From Pedobacter sp. Leaf194 (GTDB lineage Bacteria; Bacteroidota; Bacteroidia; Sphingobacteriales; Sphingobacteriaceae): a DNA stretch of 64,000 nucleotides. The notes under the pieces are model-generated. The model was not told where the DNA came from, made no database searches, and worked only from the letters and a program-made list of their open reading frames with translations. The first letter of the stretch is position 1, and every line of letters begins with the position of its first letter. Below are positions 35,117 to 44,087 of the stretch, piece by piece. The stretch lies in the NCBI RefSeq assembly GCF_001423945.1, contig NZ_LMPU01000010.1, positions 1-64,000 of the forward strand, written 5' to 3'. Both the position numbers and the translations under genes were made by a program.

Positions 35117-35908
35117 ATGAAAGGATTAGATTTCGACTTCGTAAAATTCACCGTAACAGATGTGGTAGATATTGTGCTGGTTGCGCTTTTGATTTATTAC
35201 GTTTACACCCTGATCCGCAATACCTTAGCCGTAAACCTATTGGTTGGTATGCTCATTATAGCAGTGTTTTACAAAGTTGTAGACGTTCTGCATATGAAGT
35301 TGCTTACAACAATCATAGAAAAATTTATGAGTGTTGGTATCATTGCACTTATCGTGATTTTTCACCCTGAAATCAGGCGATTTCTTTTACTGATTGGAAA
35401 AAATGCATTTCTTCAAAAAAATAAAGCCTGGTGGGGCTATTTATTCGGTCGAAAGGAAATTGAACGCAATAACCTAACGCGGATTAAGCCAATAATTGAC
35501 GCCTGTAAAACGATGAAGAAAACCAGAACAGGCGCCTTAATCGTTTTTGTAAAATTTTATGATGAACAGTTTTTTGCAAACAGCTGTGAGGTTGTTGATG
35601 CCAAAATATCTAAACGATTACTTGAAAGCATATTTCAGAAAAACAGTCCGCTGCACGATGGCGCTGTGGTAATATCAGAAAATAAAATAAAAAGTGCCAG
35701 CTGTATTTTACCGCTCACCGATAACGACCAGTTGCCATCTCAATTTGGCTTAAGGCATAGAGCCGGTATAGGTGTTTCGGAAACAACCGATGCAGTTGCG
35801 GTAATTATTTCGGAAGAAACAGGAGAAATATCTTACGCAAAACAAGGAAGAGTTAGAATGAATGTGTCTTTCGGAGAACTTGAAAAGTTACTTAACAAAG
35901 ATTTCTAG
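35117..35908 (+). CDS. cdaA: Diadenylate cyclase CdaA
   Basis: I use the ATG at 35117; an in-frame TTG at 35108 adds only three residues. The 263-residue product has three N-terminal transmembrane helices (about residues 12-80) and a DAC domain with the catalytic motifs SPLHDGAVVI (about 176-185) and LRHRAGIGVSE (about 214-224). It makes c-di-AMP from two ATP at the inner face of the membrane. In many Firmicutes CdaA is paired with CdaR; here the neighbour is folP. A bidirectional terminator follows. Confidence 0.93.
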   Translation: MKGLDFDFVKFTVTDVVDIVLVALLIYYVYTLIRNTLAVNLLVGMLIIAVFYKVVDVLHMKLLTTIIEKFMSVGIIALIVIFHPEIRRFLLLIGKNAFLQKNKAWWGYLFGRKEIERNNLTRIKPIIDACKTMKKTRTGALIVFVKFYDEQFFANSCEVVDAKISKRLLESIFQKNSPLHDGAVVISENKIKSASCILPLTDNDQLPSQFGLRHRAGIGVSETTDAVAVIISEETGEISYAKQGRVRMNVSFGELEKLLNKDF

Positions 35909-35947
35909 TATTAAGAAAATCAAAGCTCTTTACAAACTTGAACATAA

Positions 35948-35985
35948 AAAAAGCAAGGATTATTTAAATTAATCCTTGCTTTTTT
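35948..35985. terminator. Bidirectional terminator between cdaA and the bacilliredoxin gene
   Basis: Arms AAAAAGCAAGGATTA (35948-35962) and TAATCCTTGCTTTTT (35971-35985 region) pair around a short AT loop. Both strands end in a T-run, so it can serve both convergent genes. Confidence 0.85.
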
Positions 35986-35998
35986 AGCTTCTGCTTAA

Positions 35999-36409
35999 TT
36001 AGCAATATTGTTCAAAAGCACCAATTAAATTATCGGCAATCATTTGGGCAGGGCGGCCTTCAATTTGATGGCGCTCAATCATATGAACCAATTTACCATC
36101 TTTAAATAAAGCCATTGCTGGTGATGATGGCGGGAAAGGCATCATGTAATTTCTAGCCTGATCAACAGCTTCTTTCTCCATTCCGGCGAAAACTGTTACC
36201 AATTTATCAGGATGTTTTTCGTGTGCTGCTGCAGCTCTCGCTGCCGGGCGTGCATTTGCTGCCGCGCAACCACAAACGGAGTTAACAACAACCAAAACAG
36301 TTCCTTCGCCTTTAATGGCCTGGTCTACCTCTTCAGCATTTTTTAATTCTTCAAAACCTACGTTAGTTAATTCCTTACGCATTGGCTCTACTAAATATTC
36401 TGGATACAT
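35999..36409 (-). CDS. Bacilliredoxin, BrxA/BrxB (YphP/YqiW) family
   Basis: This 136-residue thioredoxin-fold protein has the CGC redox motif at residues 46-48 (VVNSVCGCAAANARPAAR), diagnostic of the DUF1094 bacilliredoxins. MMPFPPSSPAMALF (about 88-101) is the other conserved stretch. In Bacillus these proteins remove bacillithiol from mixed disulfides; here the low-molecular-weight thiol partner is not known from the window. It is a single-gene unit between two hairpins, with a -7 box (TATTTTTG on the minus strand, 36443-36450) 33 bases upstream. Confidence 0.92.
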   Translation of the reverse strand: MYPEYLVEPMRKELTNVGFEELKNAEEVDQAIKGEGTVLVVVNSVCGCAAANARPAARAAAAHEKHPDKLVTVFAGMEKEAVDQARNYMMPFPPSSPAMALFKDGKLVHMIERHQIEGRPAQMIADNLIGAFEQYC

Positions 36410-36453
36410 TATCGTGAGTTTTTTATTTACAATATCAGACTACAAAAATAAGA

Positions 36454-36481
36454 AAATCGAACAGCATGAGCCGTTCGATTT
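36454..36481 (-). terminator. Terminator after the CCC-motif gene
   Basis: AAATCGAAC (36454-36462) pairs with GTTCGATTT (36473-36481) around a 10-base loop. Read on the minus strand it is followed by a T-rich tail, ending the 37744-36517 gene run. Confidence 0.6.
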
Positions 36482-36516
36482 ATATTTTTAAGGTAAAATT
36501 AAGTTTAGAAAAATGT

Positions 36517-36996
36517 TTACTTAAGACCTTTTTCTCTTAACAACTCTTTCATAAGCTCTGGATCGCGTAGCGCTGCCCATCCAAAGGCTATAATCATTGC
36601 AACAAGGGCAACAATGTAAAGCGCACTCAAAATTACACCGATAATGCCACAAACTTTACCAGCCTTGGTATTTTTTAAAGATGATAAAGAGTAAGCGCCG
36701 GGATTTAAATTATACTGTTTTATATCTTTTCCCGCTAAAACCCAGGCCACGATTCCGAATACCAAACCTAATCCATAACAGCAGCAGGCTGGAATGGATA
36801 AAATGCCCAAAATTAATGCAACAGTAGCATTTGGCAAATTCTGTTGTCCCATGCCATTTCCAAACTGGCCAAATGGTGGCTGCTGCTGAAATGGCGGAGG
36901 CGTTACCGGCGGCGTCTGTACGGGTTCGGCAGGCGGAATGTTGCTCTTTATTGGTTCTAATGGATTTTGTTGAGGATTTTCTTGTTCTTCAGACAT
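36517..36996 (-). CDS. CCC-motif membrane protein (DUF4190-like)
   Basis: This 159-residue protein has a Pro- and Gln-rich cytoplasmic N-terminus (about residues 1-48) and two transmembrane helices. The first contains the triple cysteine of SIPACCCYGLGLVFG (about 67-81), followed by VLAGKDIKQYNLNPGAYS and GKVCGIIGVILSAL. This matches small Bacteroidota proteins named for the CCC motif. Function is unknown. It lies 12 bases downstream of the DUF2752 gene and may form an operon with it and the DUF1232 gene. Confidence 0.8.
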   Translation of the reverse strand: MSEEQENPQQNPLEPIKSNIPPAEPVQTPPVTPPPFQQQPPFGQFGNGMGQQNLPNATVALILGILSIPACCCYGLGLVFGIVAWVLAGKDIKQYNLNPGAYSLSSLKNTKAGKVCGIIGVILSALYIVALVAMIIAFGWAALRDPELMKELLREKGLK

Positions 36997-37008
36997 AAAA
37001 GGACGTTT

Positions 37009-37335
37009 TTAGTTTATAAGTTGATGGTTGTATATTTTGTAAATGTAGTTGATTAAGATAATTACCGCAATACCCGTAAACACCAATTTAATAAGTTGGG
37101 CACCAAACTTAAAATCAACTTTAAGGTGTATAAAGGTAAAAATCAATAATGCAAGAAGCGGAATTGTTGCGGGATAGAATTTGAAAGATTCGACCAGATT
37201 TCCTTTTAGCAGGGCTAAAACGGAACGCTGCAAACCGCAACCCGGACAGTCGAAACCGAACTGCGCTTTGAAAGGGCAACTTAGCAAATGGCCACTTAAC
37301 CAATCAAATATATCAGATTTCTGTTGCGTCAGCAT
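37009..37335 (-). CDS. DUF2752 membrane protein
   Basis: This 108-residue protein is recognised by the CPFKAQFGFDCPGCGLQRS segment (about residues 20-38), which contains the DUF2752 signature CPGCG-x2-R. Two or three helices follow. Cysteines at about 20, 30 and 33 could bind metal or form disulfides; this is speculation. It overlaps the end of the DUF1232 gene by 23 bases, so translation is probably coupled. The function is not known. Confidence 0.85.
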   Translation of the reverse strand: MLTQQKSDIFDWLSGHLLSCPFKAQFGFDCPGCGLQRSVLALLKGNLVESFKFYPATIPLLALLIFTFIHLKVDFKFGAQLIKLVFTGIAVIILINYIYKIYNHQLIN

Positions 37336-37744
37336 CTTCTATGTAATCGATTTGAGTGTCTTTCCATACTTTATATTTCTCTAAATCCTTCAAAACTTGT
37401 TTGTAAACCAGATTGAGCACAAAAATATCATCAATAAATCCCAAAACCGGAACAAAATCAGGCACTACATCAATTGGCGATAGAAAATAAATCAACCCGC
37501 CTAAAATGGCAATAATTGAGCGTTTCGGAATTTCGGTATAATCGCCGTTTACATAATCTTTGGCAATAGCGAAAAGCAACACCATTTTTGCCCAAACGCC
37601 CTCGAGTTCGCCTTTGTTCGAAACAGCTTTACCCAACGCTTCTTTAATCGTATTGCTGGCTTTAGCTTTATCATTAAGTATAGCTGATGCTTTGCTTTCT
37701 GACTTTTTAAAGAAATCCAATATCTTTTTCCTGTTAAACTTCAT
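37313..37744 (-). CDS. YkvA/DUF1232 family membrane protein
   Basis: This 143-residue protein has a DUF1232 core in the C-terminal half: SIIAILGGLIYFLSPIDVVP (about 78-97) and DFVPVLGFIDDIFVLNLVYKQ (about 98-118), with the family signature SPID-x2-PD. The N-terminal 60 residues are Lys-rich and helical. DUF1232 proteins are small membrane proteins of unknown role. It is the first gene of a three-gene overlapping run with the DUF2752 and CCC-motif proteins. Confidence 0.85.
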   Translation of the reverse strand: MKFNRKKILDFFKKSESKASAILNDKAKASNTIKEALGKAVSNKGELEGVWAKMVLLFAIAKDYVNGDYTEIPKRSIIAILGGLIYFLSPIDVVPDFVPVLGFIDDIFVLNLVYKQVLKDLEKYKVWKDTQIDYIEDADATEI

Positions 37745-37788
37745 GCTTTAAGTGATTATGAACCAACGTAAAAATTTAATTTAAGTAT

Positions 37789-39309
37789 TTATGCTTTGGA
37801 TTTCAGCATTTCTAAAATATCATCGAGGTATTTTCGCTCGTTCGCTAAACGCGGCACTTTATGTTGCCCCCCCAGTTTATTTTTCGTTTTTAACCAATCG
37901 TAAAAAGTATTGGCCGGTACATTATGAACTTTCGGGCGGCACAAAGCCATATCTTTAAAACGTTTTGCATCGTAATCAGAATTTATTTCCCTCAGTGTAT
38001 TGTCCATCACATCAACAAACTTCTCAAAATTATCAGGCTGTTTGTCAAACTCAATAATCCATTCGTGCCCACCTGCTTTTTCGCCTTTAAAATAAATCGG
38101 ACCAGCAGTATAATCTTTAATCCCCGCACCGGTTTCCGTACATGCTTTGGTTAGCGCCTGCTCAGCATTATCTATAATTACTTCCTCACCAAAAGCATTT
38201 ATAAAATGTTTCGTTCGCCCGGTTATTTTAATACGGTAAGGCAGCAAAGAGGTAAATTGAACGGTATCCCCAATCATGTACCGCCATAAGCCGCCATTGG
38301 TTGAGATAACGATTGCATAGTTTTTATTGATTTCAACCTCGCCCAACAAGAGCGCCTTCGGATTTTCTTCACCAATGTTTTCCATCGGAACAAACTCATA
38401 AAAAATGCCATAGTCTAGCATTAATAACATCTCATCGGAGTTATCCTGATCCTGAATTCCAAAAAAACCTTCCGATGCGTTGTATGTTTCCAGATAGTAC
38501 ATATCGGCAGAGGGGATGAGTTGTTTAAATTGTTCACGATAAGGCGTAAAATTTACCGCCCCATGAACGTAAAGTTCCAGGTTTGGCCAAACCTCGAGTA
38601 GATTCTTTTTCCCGGTTAATTCCAAAACCTTTTTAGCCAATACAATTGTCCAGGTTGGCACGCCGGAAATGCTGGTTACATTTTCATGAATAGTCGCCTC
38701 CGCCATTTTATCCATCTTGATCTCATAATTGTCCATCAGGGCGATAGACATATCCGGAGTTCTGTAATATTCTGCCCAAATCGGAAGGTTTTTAATCAGT
38801 ACGGCTGATAAGTCGCCATAAAAACAATCCTCGTTTAATTGATTTACCTGATGACTTCCGCCTAAAACCAATCCTTTACCAGTAAACATTTGGTTATCAG
38901 GCCGGTTGTTACAATAAATGGATAACATATCCTTACCACCTTTAAAGTGGCATTCTTCCAGAGATTCTTCTGAAACGGGAATAAATTTACTTCTATCACT
39001 CGTTGTGCCTGATGATTTTGCGAACCACTTGATATCTGACGGCCACAAAATATTTTGCTCGCCATTTAGCATGCGCTCAATATATGGCTTCAACGTATCG
39101 TAATTTTGAATTGGAACCCGCTCCTGGTACTGTTGGGTGGTTAAAATACTCTTATAATCGTATTTCCTTCCCCATTCTGTATTTTCTGCACTATCTATCA
39201 GGCTATGAAACCACTCCTCCTGAACATCATAAGGATACTTCATAAAAAGCTCAATCTGATGGATTCGCTTCTTCATCAACCAGGTAAAAATTGAATTTAC
39301 GATTGCCAT
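37789..39309 (-). CDS. GH3 family acyl-adenylate enzyme-like protein
   Basis: This 506-residue protein is homologous to plant GH3 auxin-amido synthetases and common in Bacteroidota. The ATP-binding P-loop-like KSSGTTSDRSKFIPVS (about 113-128) and the YNASEGFFGIQD motif (about 275-286) mark the adenylate-forming fold; the C-terminal GRTKHFINAFGEEVI (about 363-377) completes it. It probably activates a carboxylic acid with ATP and may couple it to an amine; the substrate is not known for the bacterial group. It lies 9 bases downstream of lptB. Confidence 0.88.
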   Translation of the reverse strand: MAIVNSIFTWLMKKRIHQIELFMKYPYDVQEEWFHSLIDSAENTEWGRKYDYKSILTTQQYQERVPIQNYDTLKPYIERMLNGEQNILWPSDIKWFAKSSGTTSDRSKFIPVSEESLEECHFKGGKDMLSIYCNNRPDNQMFTGKGLVLGGSHQVNQLNEDCFYGDLSAVLIKNLPIWAEYYRTPDMSIALMDNYEIKMDKMAEATIHENVTSISGVPTWTIVLAKKVLELTGKKNLLEVWPNLELYVHGAVNFTPYREQFKQLIPSADMYYLETYNASEGFFGIQDQDNSDEMLLMLDYGIFYEFVPMENIGEENPKALLLGEVEINKNYAIVISTNGGLWRYMIGDTVQFTSLLPYRIKITGRTKHFINAFGEEVIIDNAEQALTKACTETGAGIKDYTAGPIYFKGEKAGGHEWIIEFDKQPDNFEKFVDVMDNTLREINSDYDAKRFKDMALCRPKVHNVPANTFYDWLKTKNKLGGQHKVPRLANERKYLDDILEMLKSKA

Positions 39310-39318
39310 AATACCGAT

Positions 39319-40059
39319 TTAAACTTCAAAGGTTTTACGTTTTAACACAAAGTTTGCACCAAGATATACCTTGCGCACCATTTCATTCTCAGCTAAAACC
39401 TCAGGAACACCCTGTTCAAGAATTTTTCCTTCGAAAAGAAGGTAGGCTCTGTCGGTAATGGAAAGCGTTTCCTGAACGTTATGGTCGGTTATTAAAATGC
39501 CGATATTCTTGTGTTTCAATTTAGCAACGATACTTTGAATTTCCTCTACGGCAATTGGGTCAACTCCGGCAAAAGGTTCATCAAGAAGTATAAAATTAGG
39601 GTTTGCCGCCAGGGCACGGGCAATTTCTGTACGCCGGCGTTCGCCTCCAGAAAGTAAATCGCCGCGGTTTTTACGAACTTTATGCAAGCTAAACTCGTTA
39701 ATCAATTCCTCGAGTTTCTCTTTCTGCTCTTCCTTACTCATCTTGCTCATTTCCAAAATAGCAAGAATGTTCTCCTCTACAGTCAGTTTTCTAAAAACCG
39801 ATGCCTCCTGCGCAAGATAGCCTATACCTTTTTGCGCCCTGCGATACATGGCATCTTCGGTAATATCCTGATCTTCCAAAAAGATCTTTCCTTCATTTGG
39901 CTTTATCAAACCAACAATCATATAAAAAGAAGTGGTTTTACCAGCACCATTCGGCCCAAGTAAACCCACAATTTCTCCCTGACTTACGTTGAAAGACACA
40001 TCATTAACAACGGTACGCTGTTTATATTTTTTAACCAGATTTTCGGCTCTTAATATCAT
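39319..40059 (-). CDS. lptB: LPS export ABC transporter ATP-binding protein LptB
   Basis: This 246-residue ATPase has Walker [12 protein letters not shown] (about 33-43), Q-loop [16 protein letters not shown] (about 75-90), signature [16 protein letters not shown] (about 134-149), Walker [14 protein letters not shown] (about 156-168) and H-loop [10 protein letters not shown]. The [15 protein letters not shown] block is specific to LptB. It powers extraction of LPS from the inner membrane together with LptF/LptG. The partners are not in the window. waaA at 16561 agrees with a full LPS pathway. Confidence 0.95.
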   Translation of the reverse strand: MILRAENLVKKYKQRTVVNDVSFNVSQGEIVGLLGPNGAGKTTSFYMIVGLIKPNEGKIFLEDQDITEDAMYRRAQKGIGYLAQEASVFRKLTVEENILAILEMSKMSKEEQKEKLEELINEFSLHKVRKNRGDLLSGGERRRTEIARALAANPNFILLDEPFAGVDPIAVEEIQSIVAKLKHKNIGILITDHNVQETLSITDRAYLLFEGKILEQGVPEVLAENEMVRKVYLGANFVLKRKTFEV

Positions 40060-40061
40060 TC

Positions 40062-40095
40062 GTATTTACGATTTTTAATTTACGATTTACGATTA
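40062..40095. repeat. Short direct repeat of TTTACGATT units
   Basis: The gap upstream of lptB holds three close copies of an ATTTACGATT-like unit in 34 bases. Such low-complexity text is frequent between Bacteroidota genes. No function is proposed. Confidence 0.35.
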
Positions 40096-40191
40096 CTGCA
40101 AATCTAAATCTGTATTTTCACACCATGCCTTTTTAATTCATTTCAGAAACTTTTCTAAAGAATCTGAAGCGTGTTGGGCACAGCGGGCTGT

Positions 40192-41892
40192 TTAACTAAT
40201 TTTTATTCCTTTAATATTTAGTTGCAAACGCTTCTTATCTCTCCACACATTTTCTTCTATTGTATAACAAACAGAAAATGGAACTTTTGGTTGCAGGAGA
40301 TTTTGAAATTCTGCTAACCCGAAACCAATGGCTTCAAAAATAGACGAATTTTGTTGCTTTATATTTATTTTTAAATGATTTGCGCCAACAGCCATTGCCT
40401 GCTGGGCCAGGTAAACCTTGTGCGTAACAAATATTGGCGCCATATTTTCCGGACCAAAAGGGCCCATTTGCGCCAATACCCGATAAAACTTCCCATCTAT
40501 TTGAGCAAGCTCTATTTCGGCATCTATCTTGATCATCGGCGTTAAAAGTTCGTCGGTAATTGTTGCTGAAACAATTTCCTCAAATTTATCGGCAAAGGCA
40601 TTTACATTGCCTTGCTGCATGGTTAAACCGGCAGCAAATTTATGTCCGCCAAACTGATCTAACAGATGTGAACAACCACTTAACGCCTCGTACAAATCGA
40701 AACCGGCCACCGAACGGCAAGAACCTGCAACATGGCCATTTGATTTGGTTAAAACAATTGTTGGACGATAATATTTTTCTGTTAAACGGGAAGCTACAAT
40801 TCCAATAACACCTTTATGCCAATTCTCATTAAAAACAACGGTTGTTTTTTTGTTAATTAAAATTTCGCTATCGCCAATTAACGCCAAAGCTTCTCTTGTA
40901 ATGTCCTGGTCGAAAGTTTTCCGCTCGGTATTTTTTAAATTAATAAGCTCGCTTTGTTCCAGCGAATTCCCATCAACCTGGCAAAGTAACATGGCAACCG
41001 CGTGTTTGGCGTGGTCTATCCTTCCGGCGGCATTTATCCGGGGCCCTAATGTAAACACAACGTCGGTTATAGTGTAGTTTTCCGTTTTGCCTGAAACCTC
41101 CATTAAAGCACGTAAACCTTCACAAGGATTTGTATTCAGCTTTCGAATACCATAATAAGCCAGTATTCTGTTTTCGCCAACAACCGGAACAATATCTGCA
41201 GCAATACTCACCATTACCAAATCAAGGTATTGCAAATATGATTCTTTTGGAAGATGATGTTTTTGCGCATAAGCCTGCGCCAGCTTAAAACCAATTCCAC
41301 AACCTGCCAATTCTTTAAAAGGGTATTCGCAATCGGCCCGTTTTGGGTCTAATACTGCAATCGCTTTTGGCAGTTCATCGCCTGGTAAGTGGTGGTCGCA
41401 AATTATAAAATCGATGCCAAGCGTATTTGCGTAGTCTATTTTATCAAGCGATTTTATCCCGCAATCCAGTGCAATAATTAGCGAAAAACCATTTTCATTT
41501 GCGTAATCAATACCTGCGGTAGAAATGCCGTAGCCTTCCAAATATCTGTCAGGAATGTAGTATTCTATATTTTGCGTAAGCTGAGAAAAGAAACTATAAG
41601 CTAAAGCAACCGAAGTGGTGCCATCAACATCGTAATCGCCATAAATGAGAATCTTTTCGTGTGTATTAAGTGCCTGCTCAATCCTTGCAATGGCCACATC
41701 CATATCTTTCATAAGAAAAGAATTGTGAAGGTGATCTAAATCCGGCCTGAAAAAATCTTTGGCAGATTCGTAATCGCAAATGTTTCTTTGAACTAAAATC
41801 CGAGCAAGCGAGCTATCTATATTAAGTTGTTCCGTTATTTTCTTTACCGTGTCATCATTGCAATTTGATGTCAGCACCCATCTTTTTTCCAT
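40192..41892 (-). CDS. recJ: Single-stranded-DNA-specific exonuclease RecJ
   Basis: This 566-residue RecJ is a member of the DHH superfamily. Motif I is ILIYGDYDVDGTTSVALAYS (about 76-95), a later motif is FIICDHHLPGDELP (about 157-170), and the DHHA1 part has GPRINAAGRIDHA (about 281-293) and GFDLYEALSGCSHLLDQFGG. It degrades single-stranded DNA 5' to 3' with Mn2+ or Mg2+ in recombination and mismatch repair. Length is typical. It is divergent from the MBL hydrolase gene with 52 bases between. Confidence 0.95.
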   Translation of the reverse strand: MEKRWVLTSNCNDDTVKKITEQLNIDSSLARILVQRNICDYESAKDFFRPDLDHLHNSFLMKDMDVAIARIEQALNTHEKILIYGDYDVDGTTSVALAYSFFSQLTQNIEYYIPDRYLEGYGISTAGIDYANENGFSLIIALDCGIKSLDKIDYANTLGIDFIICDHHLPGDELPKAIAVLDPKRADCEYPFKELAGCGIGFKLAQAYAQKHHLPKESYLQYLDLVMVSIAADIVPVVGENRILAYYGIRKLNTNPCEGLRALMEVSGKTENYTITDVVFTLGPRINAAGRIDHAKHAVAMLLCQVDGNSLEQSELINLKNTERKTFDQDITREALALIGDSEILINKKTTVVFNENWHKGVIGIVASRLTEKYYRPTIVLTKSNGHVAGSCRSVAGFDLYEALSGCSHLLDQFGGHKFAAGLTMQQGNVNAFADKFEEIVSATITDELLTPMIKIDAEIELAQIDGKFYRVLAQMGPFGPENMAPIFVTHKVYLAQQAMAVGANHLKINIKQQNSSIFEAIGFGLAEFQNLLQPKVPFSVCYTIEENVWRDKKRLQLNIKGIKIS

Positions 41893-41944
41893 TATATTTG
41901 TTTCCGAACAGTAAATATACTTTTTTAATTTAAATCTCTACATT

Positions 41945-42709
41945 TTGCAAGTTCATACCTTATTCGAAGGCACCTATTCTGTTGATGCGTCGAAGAAATT
42001 CGTTCCTTTCGACACGGCCATACATAATTTTAAAGACAGGCCGGGCTCATTGTTTATCAATGTTCAACCTTTTTTAGTTGAACTGAAGAACGATTTGATT
42101 CTGTTTGATACAGGTTTGGGTTTTAGCGATGACCATGGCGAACTTGTTTTACATAAAAACATCCGCAATGCCGGTTTCGACCCGGCTGATGTAACCAAAG
42201 TTCTAATGTCGCACTTACATTATGATCATTCTGGCGGTATGATTCATAAACTTGGCGATAAAACTGAACTTAGTTTTCCGGATGCGGAATATGTGATTAA
42301 TCGTGGCGAATGGGAAACTGCCTTCAGCAGCACTTCATCTTCCTACCATGCCGATATCTTTGCATTTCTTCAGAGAAATGCGCAACTCCACTTTGTAGAA
42401 GGCAACGGTAATTTGGATGAAACAATTGCCTTTGAATTTACTGGCGCTCATTGCCCCAATCACCAGGTTTTTTTGTTAACAGAGGGAAAACAGAAAGTTT
42501 TTTTTGGTGGCGATGTGTTACCAGAACCCGAAGAACTGGTGAAAAATTTTATTGCTAAATATGATTTCGACGGGCGCAAGGCCATGGAGTTACGTAAAGA
42601 ATTTGGTAAACGTGCCGCCGATGAAAACTGGGAATGTTTATTCTACCATGGAAAAAGTGCCGCAACGGGTTTTGTAGATGCGGTTGAAGGCGGATTTAGG
42701 ATAAGATAA
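41945..42709 (+). CDS. MBL-fold metallo-hydrolase
   Basis: This 254-residue metallo-beta-lactamase-fold protein has the zinc motif SHLHYDHSGG (His90, His92, Asp94, His95). Further metal ligands lie in FTGAHCPNHQVF (about 159-170) and FFGGDVLPEP (about 181-190). No ATG fits the N-terminus; the frame opens with TTG at 41945, giving MQVHTLFEGTYSVD, which agrees with relatives. Members of this group hydrolyse lactones and thioesters among others; the substrate is not inferable. Confidence 0.85.
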   Translation: MQVHTLFEGTYSVDASKKFVPFDTAIHNFKDRPGSLFINVQPFLVELKNDLILFDTGLGFSDDHGELVLHKNIRNAGFDPADVTKVLMSHLHYDHSGGMIHKLGDKTELSFPDAEYVINRGEWETAFSSTSSSYHADIFAFLQRNAQLHFVEGNGNLDETIAFEFTGAHCPNHQVFLLTEGKQKVFFGGDVLPEPEELVKNFIAKYDFDGRKAMELRKEFGKRAADENWECLFYHGKSAATGFVDAVEGGFRIR

Positions 42710-43081
42710 TTTTGAGGTTGAAGGTAGAAAGGCGAAAGGTTTAGGGGGAAAGACTAAAGCTCAAAGACCAAAGCCTATAGGCTAAAGCGAAAGGACTTAA
42801 GCTGGTAAAACCGATTGGCTATGGATTTCATTACCGCCTAGCTTTAGCTGACGGAAAATAAATAAGGCGAGCAAGGCTTTAGCCAAACCTGCAATTTGCA
42901 AGCTGCGTTTCTTGCAGTTCTGTAGTTTCTAAACCCGACAGCAGCGAAAATACTTTTGATTAAACCTATAAGGTTTTAAAAACCTTTTAGGTTTGAAAAA
43001 GATTGCAGCGAATGGCGGGAACAAACACTAATAGTTTCACTGAAGTTGCTTTCCAAAAATCTTTAGAAAAGTCTGTAAAAC
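42710..43081. repeat. Gene-free stretch with purine-rich repeats and a palindromic repeat
   Basis: Bases 42714-42800 are low-complexity, with many copies of AAAG-containing words such as CAAAG and TAAAG. At 42962-42994 there is a near-perfect palindrome: AAACCTATAAGGTTTT (42962-42977) against AAAACCTTTTAGGTTT (42979-42994), one mismatch. Elements of this ACCT...AGGT type occur dispersed in Bacteroidota. No gene is visible. Confidence 0.5.
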
Positions 43082-43114
43082 AAAAAAAAGTCCCGGCAAA
43101 ATTGCCAGGACTTT
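43082..43114 (-). terminator. Terminator of the YceI gene
   Basis: Arms 43087-43099 and 43102-43114 (AAAGTCCCGGCAA against TTGCCAGGACTTT) pair with one mismatch around a 2-base loop. Read on the minus strand it ends in a run of eight T. Confidence 0.8.
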
Positions 43115-43137
43115 CCTAAATTCCGAGACAGGATTAA

Positions 43138-43722
43138 TTATTTTTTAGCTACCAATTTAACAGCTAATTCGAAATTATCGTCAATTGCTTTGTCGCCAAT
43201 GCTATCGAAGAAAGATTTAGAACCGTAACGGATGTCATATTTAGTTCTATCTACAGTAATTTTACCTGCTAAAGCAGAAACAGTACCATCAGCATTTACA
43301 GCTACAGTTGCAGGGAAACTTAATGGCTTAGAAATTCCTTTAATTGTTAAATTACCTGTTACTGTTACCGCAGCGCCAGAACCGGCAACTTTAGTAATTA
43401 CGAAAGTTGAAGTCGGGAATTTAGCAACACCAAAAAAATCGTCTGCTTTTAAGTGACCTTCTAATTTAGCACTACCGTCTGCATCTTTAATTGAATTCAT
43501 ATCAATAGTAAAAGTACCACCTGTTACTTTTTTGCCATCAACATTTAGCGTACCTGATTGTAAAGCGATTGTTCCGTTATGAGAACCTGTTACTTTTTTG
43601 CCAACCCATGTAATGGTCGATTTTGCTGCATCTACAGTGTAAGCAACTGGTTTAATAGTTGTAAAAGCTGATAATGATACAACTGCAACTAATAAAAAGA
43701 TTGAAGAGATTTTTAATTTCAT
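43138..43722 (-). CDS. Secreted YceI family protein
   Basis: This 194-residue protein has a signal peptide (MKLKISSIFLLVAVVSLSAF) and a YceI lipocalin-like domain. Typical family strands are YTVDAAKSTITWVGKKVTGS (about 28-47), GTFTIDMNSIKDAD (about 69-82) and FFGVAKFPTSTFVITKV (about 96-112). YceI proteins bind amphiphilic or isoprenoid molecules in the periplasm; an isoprenoid ligand is known for a Thermus relative. It is a single-gene unit, with a -7 box 23 bases upstream and a strong terminator. Confidence 0.92.
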   Translation of the reverse strand: MKLKISSIFLLVAVVSLSAFTTIKPVAYTVDAAKSTITWVGKKVTGSHNGTIALQSGTLNVDGKKVTGGTFTIDMNSIKDADGSAKLEGHLKADDFFGVAKFPTSTFVITKVAGSGAAVTVTGNLTIKGISKPLSFPATVAVNADGTVSALAGKITVDRTKYDIRYGSKSFFDSIGDKAIDDNFELAVKLVAKK

Positions 43723-44087
43723 TTTCTGGTTTTTAAATTATGGTACAAAGATATAATTAAGGTCGACCCTTGTTATTGACCTATGTTAAGTTTTTCAAAA
43801 ATAGTCGGATTTATTTAAAATCAGTCTATTGACTTAAATTAGTTGTTGAGGTTTAATATAAAGCCTATTTATATTATTTAGAAAAGCAAATGCAGAACTA
43901 TGGTGAATGTTAGCCGGGCTTTACGTTAAATCTTTTTTGTAACATGCATCTCGAGGTTGTAAGAACCTGTGAAACAAAAAAGTATATCACTTCAATCCCG
44001 TTTAAATCCCGTTACAGCTTTGGTGCTATTTAAGGCTGCAAAACGTAAAATGTTTTCATAATAATATTGTTTGTTTAAATTTATATC
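43723..44087. other. Gene-free stretch between the YceI and VOC genes
   Basis: A -7 box for the YceI gene (minus strand TATCTTTG) is at 43746-43753, 23 bases before its ATG. The remaining 330 bases are AT-rich with no convincing frame, hairpin or repeat. The VOC gene must start its transcript within the right part, but no clear TTG / TAnnTTTG pair was found. Confidence 0.5.
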
